A stretch of DNA of 64,000 nucleotides from Aminobacter carboxidus (GCF_014863355.1 NZ_JACZEP010000005.1:310001-374000), one strand, 5' to 3'; numbered from the stretch's first letter, positions 1 to 9,110 are shown. Notes: generated by a model from the sequence alone, not told the origin. Translations and numbers: made by a program.

Positions 1-821
1 GCCCGTACTATGTGAACGGCAAGCCGCGCCGCATCGACAAGGCCTTCATCCAGCCGCCGCAGGGCAACACTATCTACACCCATGAAGTCATGGACCTAGA
101 AGGCAAGGCCGCCATCCGCCAGTACATGGCGTACACGGAAAAGATGGTGACGGAGCATCCCGACCGCTTCCTCGGCTGCTTCGTCTACAACCCGCGCTAC
201 GGCACGCAGAACGGCGCCGAAGAAATCGAACGCTACGCAAAGGAGTTCGATTTCAAGATGGTGCAGCTGCAGGCGAACATGCACGCCTACCGCCCCGACC
301 GCGCGCTCGACTGGCTGCGTCCGGCCATGAAGAAATGCGCCGAGCTCGGCCTGATGGTGAAGGTGCATACTGGCGACGGCCCGTACTCGATCCCGACGGA
401 GTTCTACCCGATCATCCGCGAGTTCCCGGAAGTGAACTTCATCCTGGCGCATTTCGGTGTTCAGACCGGCGGCGTCTACGTGTTCGAGCCGATGCAGATG
501 GCGCTGGACACACCCAGTGTCTACGTCGAATCCGGCTGGTGCCTGCAGTCGCGCATCGTCGAATTCGCCAAGGTCCTGCCCAAGCACAAGATCCTGTTCG
601 GCTCAGATACGCCGCCGAACGAGCCGGGCATGTGGATCAACCTTCTGGAAGTCCTCTGCCACGAGCCGCCGCAGGGCCTCAACCTAGATGAGGATACGCT
701 CGAGGATTACCTCGGCAACAACACCGCCCGCATGATCGGCCTCGAGCCGACCAAGGCTCCGGCGAGCGTCGAGGAAGCCGAAGCGTATCTGCGCCAGCAC
801 GGCGTCGCGCTCGCCGCATAA
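1..821 (+). CDS. Amidohydrolase family 2 protein, 5' end outside the window
   Basis: The frame is open from the first bases, so the N-terminus with the HxH metal motif lies upstream. The 270 visible residues align closely with the next gene: both share NGKPRRID, FIQPP, HTGDGPY and PNEPGMW/PNDPGMW. The conserved His of VHTGDGPY, the His of LAHFG and the Asp of GSDTPP match the metal and acid-base positions of the amidohydrolase-2 (ACMSD/gamma-resorcylate decarboxylase) TIM-barrel group. Members hydrolyse or non-oxidatively decarboxylate aromatic or heterocyclic acids in the cytoplasm; the substrate cannot be read from the sequence. An internal GTG at position 12 is unlikely to be the start because homology continues before it. 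The stop lies 18 bases before the paralogue, so the two genes are probably co-transcribed. Confidence 0.88.
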   Translation, partial: PYYVNGKPRRIDKAFIQPPQGNTIYTHEVMDLEGKAAIRQYMAYTEKMVTEHPDRFLGCFVYNPRYGTQNGAEEIERYAKEFDFKMVQLQANMHAYRPDRALDWLRPAMKKCAELGLMVKVHTGDGPYSIPTEFYPIIREFPEVNFILAHFGVQTGGVYVFEPMQMALDTPSVYVESGWCLQSRIVEFAKVLPKHKILFGSDTPPNEPGMWINLLEVLCHEPPQGLNLDEDTLEDYLGNNTARMIGLEPTKAPASVEEAEAYLRQHGVALAA

Positions 822-839
822 AATTGAACGGAGTGAATC

Positions 840-1784
840 ATGATCATCGATACCCATCTTCACCCGACCAACCTCGTCGACGAGGCATGGCGTCATACGG
901 GTACGCCCTTCACCGGCGAGCGCATGCTGAAGCTGATGGACGGCCCCTACATGATCAACGGCAAGCCGCGCCGGATCGACATGGGTTTCATCCAGCCGCC
1001 GCCGGGCAATACCGGCTACCGTGATGGCAACCGCAAGGGCCGCGACGGTATTCGCGACTACATGGCCTACTGCGCCGAGCTATGTCAGACGTATCCGGAC
1101 CGCTTCATCGGCAACTTCAACTACAACCCGCGCTGGGGCCCTGAAAACGGCGCAGCAGAGCTGGAATTCCACGTCAAGGAATACGGCTTCAAGATGCTGA
1201 AGCTGCATGCCAACATGCACGGCTACCGCCCTGACCGCGCACTCGACTGGCTACGTCCGGCGATGAAGAAGTGCGCCGAACTCGGCGTTGTCGTCCTCAT
1301 CCACACCGGCGACGGTCCGTACACCATCCCGACGATGTTTTACCCGATCATCCGCGAGTTCCCGATGGTCAACTTCATCATCGGCCATTTCGGCATCCAG
1401 ACGGGCGGCAACTACTCGTTCGAATCCTTCTGGATGGCGATGGATACGCCGAACGTCTACTGCGAATCCGGCTGGTGCTTCCAGTCGCGCATCGTGGAGT
1501 TCGCCCAGCAGCTGCCGAAAAACAAGATCGTCTTCGGCACGGATAGCCCGCCGAACGATCCGGGCATGTGGCTGCGCGAGCTGGAAGTGCTCTGCAAGGA
1601 CCCGCCGCACGGCATCAACCTCTCCGAGGAATATCTGGAAGGCTATCTCGGCAACAACATCGCCAAGCTCGTCGGCATCGACCCGTCGCCGCCGCCGCGC
1701 GACGTGAAGGATGCCCAGGCACGCCTAAAGGACTCCTATGCCGGCGTCGACCGCGCCACCGGAAGGCACCTGGAGTTCGCGTGA
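840..1784 (+). CDS. Amidohydrolase family 2 (ACMSD-like TIM-barrel) protein
   Basis: This 314-residue protein begins MIIDTHLHP, giving the HxH metal motif at residues 6-8. It then shows a His in LIHTGDGPY (about 155), a His in GHFGIQ (about 183) and an Asp in FGTDSPP (about 235). These are the expected metal and catalytic positions of amidohydrolase-2 enzymes such as ACMSD and gamma-resorcylate decarboxylase. A GGAG ribosome site sits seven bases before the ATG. It is a tandem paralogue of the preceding gene, which suggests a hetero-oligomer or two successive or related substrates. A UbiD/UbiX decarboxylase pair follows about 60 bases downstream, so the cluster probably handles an aromatic or heterocyclic carboxylic acid. 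The family call is firm; the substrate is unknown. Confidence 0.9.
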   Translation: MIIDTHLHPTNLVDEAWRHTGTPFTGERMLKLMDGPYMINGKPRRIDMGFIQPPPGNTGYRDGNRKGRDGIRDYMAYCAELCQTYPDRFIGNFNYNPRWGPENGAAELEFHVKEYGFKMLKLHANMHGYRPDRALDWLRPAMKKCAELGVVVLIHTGDGPYTIPTMFYPIIREFPMVNFIIGHFGIQTGGNYSFESFWMAMDTPNVYCESGWCFQSRIVEFAQQLPKNKIVFGTDSPPNDPGMWLRELEVLCKDPPHGINLSEEYLEGYLGNNIAKLVGIDPSPPPRDVKDAQARLKDSYAGVDRATGRHLEFA

Positions 1785-1843
1785 TTTGACCACGGCGGCG
1801 CCCTCCGGGCGCCGCTATCTACCCGCTGCATCGAGGCCGAGAC

Positions 1844-3217
1844 ATGACCCAGCATCACAAGCAAGACGTCCGCCGTTTCCTCGCTGACTATCGGTCGGAA
1901 CATCCCGAGGATGTCATCACCATCGACCGGCCGGTCTCGGACGACCAGGACGCAACCGCGCTGATCTGGAACCTTGCGGACAAGGGCCAGCATCCGATGC
2001 TGCATCTCAAGGATGTCAGCGGCATCGAAAGTGAGGTCGTCTGCAATATCTTTGCCTCGCGTGACCGCATCGCCCGTCTGCTGGGTTCGACCGCCGACAA
2101 GCTGCACGAGACCTACCAGGCTCGCTCTAATAGGCCGTTCGCGCCAGAGCTTTTGGAAAGCGGCCCGATCACGGAAGAGATCATCTCCGGCGATGACGTC
2201 GATCTCCACGCGTTGCCGATGCTGAAGCACTTCGACACCGACCGCGCCAAATACATCACCAGCGGCATCATCATCGGCGAGCACCCGGAAACCGGGGCCG
2301 GCAATCTCAGCTATCACCGCGCGATGATCCATTCGAGGAATTCGCTCGCGACCTCGCTGCATTCGCGCGGCCATCTCTGGCGCCTGATGAACATGGCGAA
2401 GGAGAAGGGCGAGCCGATGCCGGTCGCCATGGTGATCGGTGGCCACCCGCTGTTCATGATCGCCGCCTCCGCCCGCCTTGCCTTCGGCGAGGACGAGCGC
2501 GATGTCGCCGGCGGCCTGATGGGTGAGCCATTGCAGGTGGTGCGCACGCCAAAATACGGCATTCGCGTCCCCGCCCATGCCGAGATCGTGCTGGAGGGCG
2601 TGCTGGATCCCGAGGCCCATGTGGAGGAGGGGCCGTTCGGCGAGTTCACCGGCTATTCCTCCGACCGTTCGACCAACAACCTCTTCACCGTCGAAACCAT
2701 CATGCGCCGGCGCGATCCGATCCTTGTCTCCGTCGCGGGCGGCAATTCGGCCGAACATCTCAATCTCGGCCGCGTGCCACGCGAGGCGGAGGTGGTGGAG
2801 AAACTGAAGGCGCGTTTCCCTTCGATCACCGCAGTGCATTACCCGTCCTCCGGCACCCACTTCCACGCCTATATCGCGATGAACCAGACGCGCGAGGGCG
2901 AGGCGCGGCAGGTCATGCTCGGCCTGCTTGGATGGGACCAGTACCTCAAGACTGTCGTGGTGGTGGACGCCGATGTCGACATCACCCGCGACAGCGAAGT
3001 GCTCTGGGCGCTTGCCACGCATTTCCAGCCGCACAAGGACGTCGTCATCATCGAGGGACTTCCGGGCAACGCACTCGACCCTTCGGCAAGTGGCATCGGC
3101 ACGACCTCGCGGATGGGCCTCGACGCAACACGCGGCCCCAACTTCCACGGCGTCCGTGCCCGCATCAGCGACGAGGCTTCGGCTCGAGCTGCCGCACTCC
3201 TCAAATCAGTGGGATAG
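1844..3217 (+). CDS. UbiD family prenylated-FMN-dependent decarboxylase
   Basis: At 457 residues this is slightly shorter than UbiD itself but has the family layout. The diagnostic region EEGPFGEFTGY (about residues 260-270) carries the glutamates used in decarboxylation, followed by the usual YSSDRSTNN stretch. UbiD-family enzymes add or remove a carboxyl group on aromatic, heteroaromatic or alpha,beta-unsaturated acids using prenylated FMN. The UbiX enzyme that makes this cofactor is encoded three bases downstream, so the pair is a functional unit. Its place between two amidohydrolases and an XdhC-like maturation factor argues for a catabolic decarboxylase rather than ubiquinone synthesis. 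The physiological substrate and the direction of the reaction are not evident from sequence. Confidence 0.92.
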   Translation: MTQHHKQDVRRFLADYRSEHPEDVITIDRPVSDDQDATALIWNLADKGQHPMLHLKDVSGIESEVVCNIFASRDRIARLLGSTADKLHETYQARSNRPFAPELLESGPITEEIISGDDVDLHALPMLKHFDTDRAKYITSGIIIGEHPETGAGNLSYHRAMIHSRNSLATSLHSRGHLWRLMNMAKEKGEPMPVAMVIGGHPLFMIAASARLAFGEDERDVAGGLMGEPLQVVRTPKYGIRVPAHAEIVLEGVLDPEAHVEEGPFGEFTGYSSDRSTNNLFTVETIMRRRDPILVSVAGGNSAEHLNLGRVPREAEVVEKLKARFPSITAVHYPSSGTHFHAYIAMNQTREGEARQVMLGLLGWDQYLKTVVVVDADVDITRDSEVLWALATHFQPHKDVVIIEGLPGNALDPSASGIGTTSRMGLDATRGPNFHGVRARISDEASARAAALLKSVG

Positions 3218-3220
3218 GTC

Positions 3221-3805
3221 ATGACGACGCGGCCAAGACGCATGATCATCGGCATTTCGGGCGCTTCCGGCGTGGTCTACGGCAAGCGCATCCTCGAAGT
3301 GTTGCGCGACCTCGAGATCGAGACGCACCTGATCATGTCGCGCGCCGCCTGCATCACGCTCACTGCCGAGGCGGATTTCACCAAGCAGGACCTTGAGGCG
3401 CTGGCGACGGTCAACCATTCCAACAAGGATATAGGTGCCGTCTGCTCTTCCGGCTCCTACAAGACGCTCGGCATGATCGTCGCCCCCTGTTCGGTGAAGA
3501 CCATGGCGGAAATCGCGACGGGTACGACCGACAATCTGCTTTCCCGCGCCGCCGATGTGGTGCTGAAGGAGCGCCGCCGTCTCGTCTTGATGCTGCGCGA
3601 AACCCCGCTCCATCTCGGCCACATCAGAAACATGGCGCAGGTCACCGAAATGGGTGGCATCATCTATCCGCCCGTTCCGGCCTTTTACGCCAAGCCGAAA
3701 AGCCTTGAAGAGATGGTCGACCACACTGTCGGCCGGGTGCTCGACCTTTTCGATCTCGATCCCGGCATGGTGCGCCGCTGGCAAGGAACGCAAGGAGGGG
3801 AATGA
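3221..3805 (+). CDS. ubiX: UbiX family flavin prenyltransferase
   Basis: The 194-residue protein matches UbiX in length and motifs: the N-terminal flavin-binding stretch IIGISGASGVVYG (about residues 7-19) and the central PCSVKTMAEIATG (about 88-100). It then shows the RRRLVLMLRETPL and HIRNM blocks that bind dimethylallyl phosphate. UbiX prenylates reduced FMN to make the cofactor for UbiD enzymes and acts as a soluble dodecamer. It starts three bases after the UbiD stop and is followed one base later by the XdhC-like gene, so the three are tightly linked in one transcript. A second housekeeping ubiX elsewhere in the genome is likely, which would make this a dedicated catabolic copy. Confidence 0.93.
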   Translation: MTTRPRRMIIGISGASGVVYGKRILEVLRDLEIETHLIMSRAACITLTAEADFTKQDLEALATVNHSNKDIGAVCSSGSYKTLGMIVAPCSVKTMAEIATGTTDNLLSRAADVVLKERRRLVLMLRETPLHLGHIRNMAQVTEMGGIIYPPVPAFYAKPKSLEEMVDHTVGRVLDLFDLDPGMVRRWQGTQGGE

Positions 3806-3806
3806 G

Positions 3807-4844
3807 ATGGGCGCCCGCATTGCCAGTGAGCTGAAAACGCTCGCGCCAGAACCCTGCGCCGCCTTCCTATCGGACGATGCGATCGACATCCTGACCTTCG
3901 CCGCTGATGCGATCGAGCAGGGCCACACCGTCGCCCTCGTCACCCTCGTTGAAATCCGAGATGGCGCTGCCCGCGCCATCGGCGCGCAGATGGCTGTACG
4001 CGATGACGGGCTTTATTGCGGTTTCGTCTCCGGCGGTTGCACCGAAGCGGCCGTCGCCGCTGACGCCGTGATCGCCCTTCACAAGGGCATCGACCGCAAG
4101 CTTCGCCTCGGCGAAGGCTCGCCCTTCTTCGACATCGTGCTGCCATGTGGAGGCGGCATCACGCTGGCTATCCACGTCCTGCGAGACGCAACCGCGCTCC
4201 GCCATGTGCTTGCCGCGCTGCACCGCCGCGCGCCCGCGCGCCTCCGATACCACCCTGGCAGGCAGGCTCTTTTCTTCGAACCAGGCGAGGGCGTGAGTGG
4301 CTGGGAAAAGGAGGAGTTTGTGCGGGCCTACCGCCCAAGGCAGCGCATGCTTGTTGCCGGCACGCCTCTGGAGGCCGGCATGGTTGCGCGCGTGGCGGAA
4401 GTATCCGGCTTTGACGTCGTCGAGATCGAGCGGGGCCAAACTCCGTCGCCGGACCAGCTGGATGCTGACACGGCTGCTGTGCTGCTCTTCCATGATATCG
4501 ACCGCGAATTGCCGCTGCTCGAGGCCGCGCTTGCCTCATCCGCCTTCTACATCGGTGCTCTGGGAAGCCGTCGTACCCATGTGAAACGTTGCGAGGCCTT
4601 GCGCAGACGCGGCCACGGCGAGAGCACGCTTGCCCGGATCAAGGCGCCAATCGGCATCTTCGACAAGGCGACTGACGCAACCTCGCTTGCCCTTTCCGTC
4701 GTTGCGGACCTTGCGCAGGCAAGACTGCTCAACATGAAGGGCAACACTAACCCGACGATCACCCAGCTTGCGCTCGAAGGCATCAGCATGTGCTTCGACC
4801 CCATGCACGCAAGCGAACGCATCAAAGGCGGGGTGGTCAACTAG
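3807..4844 (+). CDS. XdhC/CoxI family molybdenum-hydroxylase maturation protein
   Basis: The ATG at 3807, one base after the ubiX stop and preceded by AAGGAGGGG, gives 345 residues. The N-terminal XdhC_CoxI domain contains GFVSGGCTEAAVAADA (about residue 72 onward), the conserved glycine-cysteine segment. The C-terminal Rossmann domain has RMLVAGTPLEAGMVARVAE near residue 180 and YIGALGSRRTHVKR near 247. XdhC proteins bind and sulfurate the molybdenum cofactor and deliver it to xanthine-dehydrogenase-type hydroxylases. No such hydroxylase is encoded in this window, so its client is presumably encoded upstream or elsewhere. That client probably hydroxylates the same heteroaromatic substrate handled by the neighbouring decarboxylase genes. 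Confidence 0.87.
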   Translation: MGARIASELKTLAPEPCAAFLSDDAIDILTFAADAIEQGHTVALVTLVEIRDGAARAIGAQMAVRDDGLYCGFVSGGCTEAAVAADAVIALHKGIDRKLRLGEGSPFFDIVLPCGGGITLAIHVLRDATALRHVLAALHRRAPARLRYHPGRQALFFEPGEGVSGWEKEEFVRAYRPRQRMLVAGTPLEAGMVARVAEVSGFDVVEIERGQTPSPDQLDADTAAVLLFHDIDRELPLLEAALASSAFYIGALGSRRTHVKRCEALRRRGHGESTLARIKAPIGIFDKATDATSLALSVVADLAQARLLNMKGNTNPTITQLALEGISMCFDPMHASERIKGGVVN

Positions 4845-5016
4845 AGATACGTCCGGGCTTTTCGCGGGCCTCAAGCCTCCCAGCTTGCCCTGCGTGTTCC
4901 CAAAGCCCGGCGTAGGCCGGCGGCGCATTCAAGGGGTTCCACAACGCTCCCTGGCGTCGCCGGCTCCTTGTCCTGCTCGGCCCGCATTGCCAGCCAATCG
5001 TGTGAAAGGCGAACCG

Positions 5017-5505
5017 ATGAAGAGCGTTTCCATTCCAGGAGCAAACGGCAATATTCACGGTGCCCGTCCGCGAGGGATGGAAGCATCGTTGCCAAATCGC
5101 ATCGAACTGACCTCTCGCGCACTCATCAGGAATGAGCGCGGCAGCATCCTGTTGGTCAGGTCCAAGGATTCTGCAGACCGGCTATGGCAGATGCCGGGGA
5201 GCCAAATACGGCGCGGAGAAAGCTGCGCCATGTCGATTGTTCGATGCCTTCACGAGGATCTGGGAATCCTCACATGGCCGGTCTCTGCGGTTTTCATCAG
5301 TGACCAGTTCGATACCGTTGCTGGCCACCACGTGCTTTCGATCACCTACGCGGTTTCAATACTCTCAGGAGAACCGCGCGTGACAGCCTCCGGCCAATGG
5401 GATGAGGCGCACTGGTTTCCGGCAAGTCGGCCGCCAGAAGGTTTAGCCGAAGAGACGGTCAACGCGCTCAACAGCCGCGAGTTCGTAACGTTCAGTGCAT
5501 CCTGA
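5017..5505 (+). CDS. Nudix-like protein with a degenerate Nudix box
   Basis: The most plausible start is the ATG at 5017, giving 162 residues. The fold is Nudix-like: strand ALIRNERGSILLVRSKD, then WQMPG, then a helix resembling the Nudix box from about residue 67. The box is degenerate: the GG pair is GS, the RE pair is RC (IVRCLHED) and the EE pair is ED. Since these glutamates hold the catalytic magnesium, hydrolase activity may be altered or lost, and a binding or regulatory role is possible. The 172 bases before it hold no other gene. It points in the same direction as the UbiD cluster and converges on the LysR gene. Substrate unknown. Confidence 0.6.
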   Translation: MKSVSIPGANGNIHGARPRGMEASLPNRIELTSRALIRNERGSILLVRSKDSADRLWQMPGSQIRRGESCAMSIVRCLHEDLGILTWPVSAVFISDQFDTVAGHHVLSITYAVSILSGEPRVTASGQWDEAHWFPASRPPEGLAEETVNALNSREFVTFSAS

Positions 5506-5556
5506 CAGGTCTAGGCTAGGCTCGACCAAAACCAAGACGGCGGTTGGATCGCGCAG

Positions 5557-6468
5557 TTAGGCGAGCGTGCCGGCACTTTCAGTTGGCATCGCCGCCACGA
5601 AGGCCGCTTTCAAATGTTCTGCTGCTGGCGACAGGCTGTGATGGCGGCGTTGCAGCAGTGAGACATTTCGCATGACGGTCGGGTCGACGAGATCCACGGT
5701 GGTTACGCGCACCGCTGAGGCCAGTTGGCTGGAATTCTCCGGCAAGACGGCCACGCCCATGCCAGCGGAGATCATGCTGATAGCAGTTGTCGAGAAGCGC
5801 ACTTCGTACTTTGGCTGGAAATTGGGCACAACACGAATGAGATTGTGCTCGACGATACTCCGAAGCGGATTCGCGGCTGCGAGAGTAATCAGAGTCTCGC
5901 CCTTCAGCTCGGCCCAGCGCACGGATTTTTGCCTGGCGAAACGATGATCTTCCCGGCAGACCAGCATGAGTTTGTCGCGCATCAGAGGCGTGGCAGTGAT
6001 TTCGGGGTCGTCTTCCGACAGTGTGCCGATGGCGATGTCGACCTCGTTGCGCTTGAGCGCCGGGCTGATTGCCTCTTCCGGCATGTCGCGGATGCTGACC
6101 AGGATTTCGGGATGCATGCTCACAAACGCAGCGATGATCGGCGGCACAATAGTGGCAGCGAGCACGATCGCGGCAGCGATCGTCACCTGGCCGCGCTTCA
6201 ACGAGGCGTTGTCGCGCATGTCGCCAACCGCAAGTTCCAGGTCTTTCAGTATCTTGCGGGCCTGCGGCAGGAACTCCTGGCCCACGAGGGTGAGCGAAAC
6301 CATGCGGGTGTGGCGGTCAAACAGGCGTACGCCGATCTCGGATTCGAGATCTCGAATGATTATGCTGACGGCCGACTGGGTAAGGTGGAGGCTGCTGGCG
6401 GCAAGATTGAACTGTCCGAGTTCGGCCACGGCTATGAAAGCCCTGAGTTGCCGCAGCGTTATGTTCAT
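5557..6468 (-). CDS. LysR family transcriptional regulator
   Basis: The 303-residue protein opens MNITLRQLRAFIAVAELGQF with the typical winged helix-turn-helix AASSLHLTQSAVSIIIRDLE in the first 60 residues. A periplasmic-binding-like effector domain follows to about residue 295. LysR proteins are dimeric or tetrameric DNA-binding regulators that respond to a pathway metabolite. It lies 97 bases downstream of the ABC ATPase on the same strand and is therefore probably the last gene of the uptake operon. It may also control the convergent UbiD cluster. The usual divergent LysR target promoter is absent, because the next plus-strand gene ends just before it. Confidence 0.9.
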   Translation of the reverse strand: MNITLRQLRAFIAVAELGQFNLAASSLHLTQSAVSIIIRDLESEIGVRLFDRHTRMVSLTLVGQEFLPQARKILKDLELAVGDMRDNASLKRGQVTIAAAIVLAATIVPPIIAAFVSMHPEILVSIRDMPEEAISPALKRNEVDIAIGTLSEDDPEITATPLMRDKLMLVCREDHRFARQKSVRWAELKGETLITLAAANPLRSIVEHNLIRVVPNFQPKYEVRFSTTAISMISAGMGVAVLPENSSQLASAVRVTTVDLVDPTVMRNVSLLQRRHHSLSPAAEHLKAAFVAAMPTESAGTLA

Positions 6469-6565
6469 ATCGAGCCACCCATCTTTCGGGACCAGCCGGC
6501 TACAGATGGTCCGTTATGCCAATCAATGGTTTGCGGCCATCGAACGACGTCGCAGCCCCTCCTGT

Positions 6566-8116
6566 CTAGCCGGCAAGTGGCGGTTGCACCACATTCGCTG
6601 TCTGGCCCGCCATCAGCAGGCCAAGTTCGTCCAGGCGATTGCGGTCAGGCGGCAGTTCGCCGAGGATTTCGCCATGGAACATCACCAGGATGCGGTCACA
6701 AATCGCGAAGAGTTCCTCGAGTTCGGTGGAAATGAGCAGGATGGCGCGGCCGTTGTCGCGCTGCTTCAGCATCTCCTCCATGACGAATTCCATGGCGCCG
6801 ATATCGATGCCTCGGGTGAGCTGATTGACGAGGATGAAATCGGGATTGCGGGCAAGTTCCCGTGCCACGACCAGTTTCTGCTGGTTGCCGCCTGAAAGCT
6901 CGCTGATCTTCTGGTCTACATCACGGGATTTGATGCGGAAACGTCTGATCAGGTCGCGGGTATGCTCCCTGATGGGGCGGCGATTGAGCATGCCGCTGGT
7001 GGCGAACGGGCTTTCGTTGTAGCGCTGGAGGATGGTATTTTCGCCAAGCGAGAGCGGCAATACAATACCGTGCTTGTGCCTATCCTCAGGGATATGGGCA
7101 ACACTCCTGGCATTTATCCGGGCGGGATCAAGCCCGGTGATGTCCTGGCCATTCAGCACGACGCGGCCTGAATCGACGGGCAGAAGGCCGCAAAGGGCAA
7201 GCGAGAGTTCGGTCTGTCCGTTGCCAGAAACGCCGGCAATACCGACGATCTCGCCACTGCGCACATCGAGGCTCACGCCGCGCAGCGCAGGCAGGCCAGT
7301 CTCGCTGCGGCAGGCAAGGTTTTCGATCGAAAGGACGATGCGACCGGGGGCCGCGGGGCCGCGCGGCAGCTCCATGCGCACATCGCGCCCCACCATCATG
7401 CGGGCAAGGCCACGGGCATCCGTGTCGGCAACGTTGACGGTTTTCACCAGGCGTCCGTCGCGCATGACGCTGATGCGGTTGCTGACGCGCATGACTTCGT
7501 CGAGCTTGTGCGAAATGAAGACCACTGTCTTTCCATCCTTGACGAGGTCACCCATCAAGGCGAGCAGCCGGTCTGTCTCTTGTGGCGTCAGCACGGCTGT
7601 CGGCTCGTCAAGGATTAACAGGTCGATGCCATGGAAGAGCGCTTTCAGGATTTCGACGCGCTGCTGCTCGCCAACGGAAAGGTCTTCAATGCGCGCCTCA
7701 GGCCTGACGTCGAGCGCGTATCGCTCACTGAGTTCGCGGATCCTTGCATGAACCTTGTCCATGTCGTTGATGACGCGGAGGGCGGATCCTTGGCCCAGGA
7801 TGTAGTTTTCCGCGACGGTGAGGTTGGGCACGAGCATGAAATGCTGATGCACCATGCCGATGCGCTGTCGGATCGCCTCGCGTGGGCTGTTGAAGCGGAC
7901 GGATTGGCCCTTGTAGACGATCTCGCCTTCGTCGGGCCTGACCATGCCGCAGATCATGCTCATCAGTACACTTTTTCCAGCGCCATTCTCGCCCAGCAGC
8001 GCGTGGATTTCGCCCTCATCGATTTCCAGTGAGACGCCGTCGCTGGCGACAACGGAGCCAAAACGTTTGCGGATGTTTTCGATACGCAGGAAGGGTTTTG
8101 GGGACACCTCGATCAC
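6566..8116 (-). CDS. ABC transporter ATP-binding protein, double-ATPase nucleoside/sugar type
   Basis: The chosen GTG at 8116 overlaps the stop of the upstream permease by four bases and gives 516 residues, normal for RbsA/NupA-type proteins. The first ATPase half has Walker A GENGAGKS (about residues 42-49), signature LSVGEQQ and Walker B ILDEPTAVLTP. The second half has a divergent Walker A (GVSGNGQTE), signature LSGGNQQKL and a Walker B end LVNQLTRG where the usual glutamate is not seen. Such asymmetry is normal in this family: only one site hydrolyses ATP well. With the two permeases and BMP-type binding proteins upstream it forms an importer for nucleosides or related heterocycles. Confidence 0.93.
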   Translation of the reverse strand: MIEVSPKPFLRIENIRKRFGSVVASDGVSLEIDEGEIHALLGENGAGKSVLMSMICGMVRPDEGEIVYKGQSVRFNSPREAIRQRIGMVHQHFMLVPNLTVAENYILGQGSALRVINDMDKVHARIRELSERYALDVRPEARIEDLSVGEQQRVEILKALFHGIDLLILDEPTAVLTPQETDRLLALMGDLVKDGKTVVFISHKLDEVMRVSNRISVMRDGRLVKTVNVADTDARGLARMMVGRDVRMELPRGPAAPGRIVLSIENLACRSETGLPALRGVSLDVRSGEIVGIAGVSGNGQTELSLALCGLLPVDSGRVVLNGQDITGLDPARINARSVAHIPEDRHKHGIVLPLSLGENTILQRYNESPFATSGMLNRRPIREHTRDLIRRFRIKSRDVDQKISELSGGNQQKLVVARELARNPDFILVNQLTRGIDIGAMEFVMEEMLKQRDNGRAILLISTELEELFAICDRILVMFHGEILGELPPDRNRLDELGLLMAGQTANVVQPPLAG

Positions 8117-9045
8117 CTCATGTCGTAGGGCTGGCCGAGCTTGCTCGGGGCTGCGCCCTTGCCGCGGACCACGACGAGCGTGATGATCGTCATGATGTAG
8201 GGAAGTGCCTGCAGGAGCTGGTAAGGCACGACGATCGACGCCTGTGCCTGGAGCATGAGCTGCAAGGCGTAAAACAGGCCGAACAGCAGCGACACGAAGA
8301 AGGCACCGATCGGCGACCACCGCGCGAACACGACCACCGCGAGCGCGATGAAGCCGCGGCCAGACGTGATGCCTTCGACGAACTGGTTGGAGTGGCCGAG
8401 CGTCAGGAAGGCGCCACCGAGCCCTGCAAGGCCAGTGCCGACCAACACGGCGCTGTAGCGATAGGCTGCGACGTTCCTGCCGGCGACGTCGGCTGCCCTG
8501 GGATGCTCGCCAACGGCGCGCAAGGTCAGGCCGAAGGACGTGCGGTAGAGCACGAGTGCGGCGAGGATGGTGACGAGGATGGTGCTGTAGACGATCAGGT
8601 TCTGGCGAAAGAAGGCCTCCCCTATGAAGGGGAGGTCGCTGAGCCAGGGGATGTTGATCGGCTGTGCGATCTCGATTCCCTTGCCGGTGGAGACGTAGTA
8701 AGTGCGAAACAGAAAGGCCGTCAGGCCCAAGCCGAGCAGGTTGAGCGCTGCGCCCACGACGATCTGATCCGCCTTGATGGTAATGGTGAAGAAGGCGAAG
8801 ATCAGCCCAAACACCATACCCCCCGCGATACCCGCGATGAGCCCCAGCAAGACGCTATCGGTCGCAAAGGCGGTCGCAAAACCGCAAAAGGCGCCAACGA
8901 GCATTGTGCCTTCGAGGCCGATGTTGAGCACACCAGCCCGCTCGGAAAAGATCTCCCCGATAGAGGCAAAGATCAGTGGTGTGGCAAGCCTCCAGGCGGC
9001 GCCGGCCAGCGTCGCAAGGAAGGTAAGAAGCATCATGTCGTCCAT
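8113..9045 (-). CDS. ABC transporter permease, BMP/nucleoside type (second permease)
   Basis: This 310-residue, strongly hydrophobic protein belongs to the BPD_transp_2 permease family. Near the N-terminus it has the hallmark stretch FASIGEIFSERAGVLNIGLEG, found in permeases paired with BMP-type nucleoside binding proteins. Around eight to ten membrane helices are visible. Near the C-terminus are VAGRNVAAYRY and the GLAGLGGAFLTLGHSNQF cytoplasmic coupling region. It sits between the other permease (65-base gap) and the ATPase (4-base overlap), and the two permeases probably form the heterodimeric channel in the inner membrane. Confidence 0.92.
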   Translation of the reverse strand: MDDMMLLTFLATLAGAAWRLATPLIFASIGEIFSERAGVLNIGLEGTMLVGAFCGFATAFATDSVLLGLIAGIAGGMVFGLIFAFFTITIKADQIVVGAALNLLGLGLTAFLFRTYYVSTGKGIEIAQPINIPWLSDLPFIGEAFFRQNLIVYSTILVTILAALVLYRTSFGLTLRAVGEHPRAADVAGRNVAAYRYSAVLVGTGLAGLGGAFLTLGHSNQFVEGITSGRGFIALAVVVFARWSPIGAFFVSLLFGLFYALQLMLQAQASIVVPYQLLQALPYIMTIITLVVVRGKGAAPSKLGQPYDMR

Positions 9046-9110
9046 GGGTGAGACCCTTCAGGGAAGTCGCCTAAGGTTTTGCTGTTGGCTTTGCTGGAGT
9101 TTCCACGCTT

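Noticed and set aside
1736..3148. 470-codon minus-strand open frame opposite the UbiD gene
   Set aside because: It is the antisense shadow of a gene with strong family motifs, and its translation is rich in His/Arg/Asp without any recognisable domain.
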